Origin: an uncultured Dysgonomonas sp.
Lineage (GTDB): Bacteria; Bacteroidota; Bacteroidia; Bacteroidales; Dysgonomonadaceae
Assembly (NCBI GenBank): GCA_937875275.1
Contig: CALNCC010000157.1
Coordinates: 1-24,180 of the forward strand
Direction: 5' to 3'
DNA: 24,180 nt
This document shows, in pieces, positions 24,018 to 24,180 of the stretch; the first letter of the stretch is position 1; every line of letters begins with the position of its first letter. The notes under the pieces are model-generated. The model was not told where the DNA came from. It ran no database searches and worked only from the letters and a program-made list of their open reading frames with translations. Both the position numbers and the translations under genes were made by a program.

Positions 24018-24180
24018 ATGAACAAGACATTTAAACATTCAATTCGTCAGGCACTATCCTTGTTAGGAATAGTGTGTGCAAGTATCAGTTTCTCCGCATG
24101 TTCGGATGACAATGGAGATAATGGAGAAAACAACAATAATGGGAATAACAATAATGGCGGAGGAGGCGAGACTGCAACCC
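24018..24180 (+). CDS. Lipoprotein, 3'-truncated by window edge
   Basis: I translated 54 codons from the ATG at 24018; the frame is open to the window end. It begins with a basic segment and hydrophobic stretch (MNKTFKHSIRQALSLLGIV), then a lipobox SFSAC (Cys27). An acidic, Asn-rich stretch follows (SDDNGDNGENNNN, then NNGGGGE). The CSDDN start resembles the surface-export signal, and the Asn/Gly tract looks like a flexible tether. Promoter and signal layout are like those of the BACON lipoprotein just upstream, so a related gene is likely, but the part that would show it is outside the window. Confidence 0.8.
   Translation, partial: MNKTFKHSIRQALSLLGIVCASISFSACSDDNGDNGENNNNGNNNNGGGGETAT

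Overview
The window is chromosomal DNA of a Bacteroidota bacterium, most likely of the order Bacteroidales. The evidence is the gene families (DUF4369 thioredoxin-like lipoproteins, DUF6242, a DUF6089/PorG-like barrel, DUF4292, tandem OmpH/Skp, a BACON-domain lipoprotein), lipoproteins whose lipid-anchored Cys is followed by acidic residues, promoter boxes of the Bacteroidota type (TTTG, about 19 bp, TAnnTTTG) and absence of clear Shine-Dalgarno sequences. The G+C content looks to be about 40% by eye. The genus cannot be fixed from the sequence; a Dysgonomonas/Parabacteroides/Porphyromonas-like relative is a guess. I saw no rRNA, tRNA, CRISPR array, insertion sequence or phage gene.

Layout. 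(1) 1-1841, minus strand: the 5' two thirds of purC, then a secreted TPR protein. (2) 2037-4209, plus strand: two tandem DUF4369/TlpA-like lipoproteins. The first has lost both active-site cysteines and the second keeps WCPPC. A good intrinsic terminator follows. (3) 4450-22293, minus strand: about 18 kb of 17 co-directional, closely packed genes, ending in a terminator at 4349-4378. Read in the direction of transcription it holds: a TPR/PD40 protein and a CarboxypepD_reg-like protein; dut, a large TPR protein, a DUF4292 lipoprotein and a degenerate EnvC-type LytM protein; a double-cupin sugar ketoisomerase-like protein and a GNAT/FemAB-like transferase; rlmB, ridA, ribD; and an outer-membrane block of DUF6242 lipoprotein, PorG-like barrel, uppS, bamA, ompH, ompH. 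(4) 22294-24180, plus strand: a 259-bp divergent control region, then two lipoproteins in tandem. The first is a BACON domain plus seven repeats with a YWKNGEK core. The second is cut by the window edge.

How the genes work together. Most of the minus-strand run concerns the cell envelope. UppS makes the lipid carrier for peptidoglycan and surface glycans. BamA with two Skp-like chaperones inserts outer-membrane barrels, and the PorG-like protein is either a type IX secretion part or a relative of one. The EnvC-like protein probably switches on peptidoglycan amidases. The cupin/transferase pair probably modifies a nucleotide-linked sugar. purC, dut, ribD, ridA and rlmB are nucleotide, vitamin and ribosome housekeeping genes interleaved with these.

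Most of the window is ordinary core genome. The parts most worth a second look are the redox-dead thioredoxin partner, the half-dead double cupin, a Tyr/Asn/Ser-rich insertion in BamA, the seven-repeat surface lipoprotein with its tandem neighbour, and a 26-bp inverted repeat upstream of dut.
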